Assembly (NCBI GenBank): GCA_963931865.1
Contig: OZ007508.1
Coordinates: 11,034,781-11,098,780, forward strand
Source: Axinella damicornis
Lineage: Eukaryota; Porifera; Demospongiae; Axinellida; Axinellidae
DNA length: 64,000 nucleotides
Direction of reading: 5' to 3'
Part shown: positions 63,166-64,000 of the stretch, piece by piece
Layout of the letters: each line of letters opens with the position of its first letter
Position numbering within the stretch: the stretch's first letter is position 1
Translations under genes and position numbers: made by a program
Notes under the pieces: model-generated
The model's database searches: none
The model's input: only the letters and a program-made list of their open reading frames with translations
What the model was told of the DNA's origin: nothing

Positions 63166-64000
63166 CCCTTTTCATTCATTGTTGTACATACATGTAATGG
63201 CATTTTTGTCATCTGGTACAATCTGCCTGCATTTCCTTACTAGGCACAAATCTGTTGGATGAGATTTTGATTTCTTTCAGAAAATTATGTTTTGTTTTAT
63301 TATATGCAACATCTGTTTGTAAGTTTTGTGTGTTATGCCAGCACGGTTTTACTCTGTAGTCATAGTGTAGATGTTGAGAACCACTGATATAATTACCTGT
63401 ACAAAATTAATGAGCTTGATCCCAATTGTCTTGAGGTAGAACATGCAATTGTATTTGCAGTGTGCATTAGTGAGGAGGATCCATCTACTGTTGCTGCTGG
63501 TTGAAGTTGTAGCACCTGATCAACAATTTCGTATCCTAGTTATAAGGTGGATGAATGTCCTGTCATGCATGATGAGTGCTGGGATGGGGAGCGGTATATA
63601 TGTGCACAGGTATGGAATATGACTTACAACTGAAATATTTCCCACGTGTAACACATGGGGAACATAATTATTATAAGTCACCTGTCCCACATGTGACCTA
63701 TATGGGGAACATTTAAGTCCGACTCTTAGTAACAGCCCATGCTCACGTATAGTAAGAGGCATGGCTGAATGAATTGGTCAAATCCGGAGAGATTACGGAA
63801 AAGTGTAATTGATACACGGAAGCTACCTCGCGGTTGCGATGTGAGTTAGCTTAGTCCAGCGTTTGTTTGTGTCATCCACAGATGAAACTGCGAGGATGTG
63901 ACCGCTTCTTTGTACGCATAGTAGATGGGTAGTTCGGGGCAAAACAAAGTAGCCTCCATCCGCTTTCGAATCTTGTGCTAGGACTGAAAATCGCGGAGCG
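63166..64000. other. 3' UTR and downstream sequence
   Basis: This follows the PSD stop codon. No AATAAA was seen near the stop, no second gene was recognised, and no named repeat was assigned. Confidence 0.4.

Noticed and set aside
62240..62460. 70-codon ORF ending at a possible donor (gtatgg) before exon 20
   Set aside because: It looks somewhat protein-like, but exons 19 and 20 join in phase without it, and EFA6 proteins have no segment here.

Overview
The window is animal (metazoan) nuclear DNA: GT-AG introns, one multi-exon gene spread over most of the 64 kb, and introns packed with short non-autonomous transposons. Repeat style and gene divergence suggest a basal marine invertebrate, possibly a sponge. 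That is an inference; no marker gene fixes the taxon.

Gene content. I can support one host gene, on the + strand: an EFA6/PSD-type Arf6 exchange factor. Twenty exons (7130 to 63165) join with fully consistent splice phases into an open frame of about 690 codons ending in TAG at 63163-63165. The order is a serine/threonine-rich N-terminal region (exons 1-3), a Sec7 domain (exons 4-9), an acidic Ser/Thr-rich linker (exons 10-11), a PH domain (exons 12-15), a charged helical segment (exons 16-19 and the start of 20) and a low-complexity tail. The Sec7 glutamate finger (exon 6) and the NTDMH motif (exon 7) are intact. Exon 1 needs one base from an upstream exon for an internal start; no promoter, first exon or polyadenylation signal was identified.

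Layout. 1-7129 holds only repeats (families A, B, C, E). 7130-19447 has exons 1-4 with large repeat blocks. 19448-27393 has the Sec7 exons. 27394-38830 is a repeat-rich stretch with exons 10-11; it includes an antisense relic of a Crypton-like tyrosine recombinase at 27697-28472 and a 2.3 kb inverted repeat. 38831-47860 has the PH exons among nested elements. 47861-63165 has the 3' exons. 63166-64000 has nothing recognised.

Repeat families, named here by letter. A: TIR core CTCCTGGTA, about 500-600 bp, internally duplicated, at least 14 copies. B: minisatellite-bearing elements with a terminal hairpin, 5 copies, Helentron/HINE-like. C: about 1.07 kb with foldback arms. D: foldback with a GTGCATTATC core, 4 copies. 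E, F, G, X: TA-flanked elements with CCGTA termini. H: TAGCCTCGTTCCCAGGC termini with 9-bp target duplications, down to 26-29 bp long. M: AAGAGCGCAT-like termini, also 9-bp duplications. W, Y, I and J, and one hAT-like element, complete the list. Several are nested inside others, so empty sites can be read within the window.
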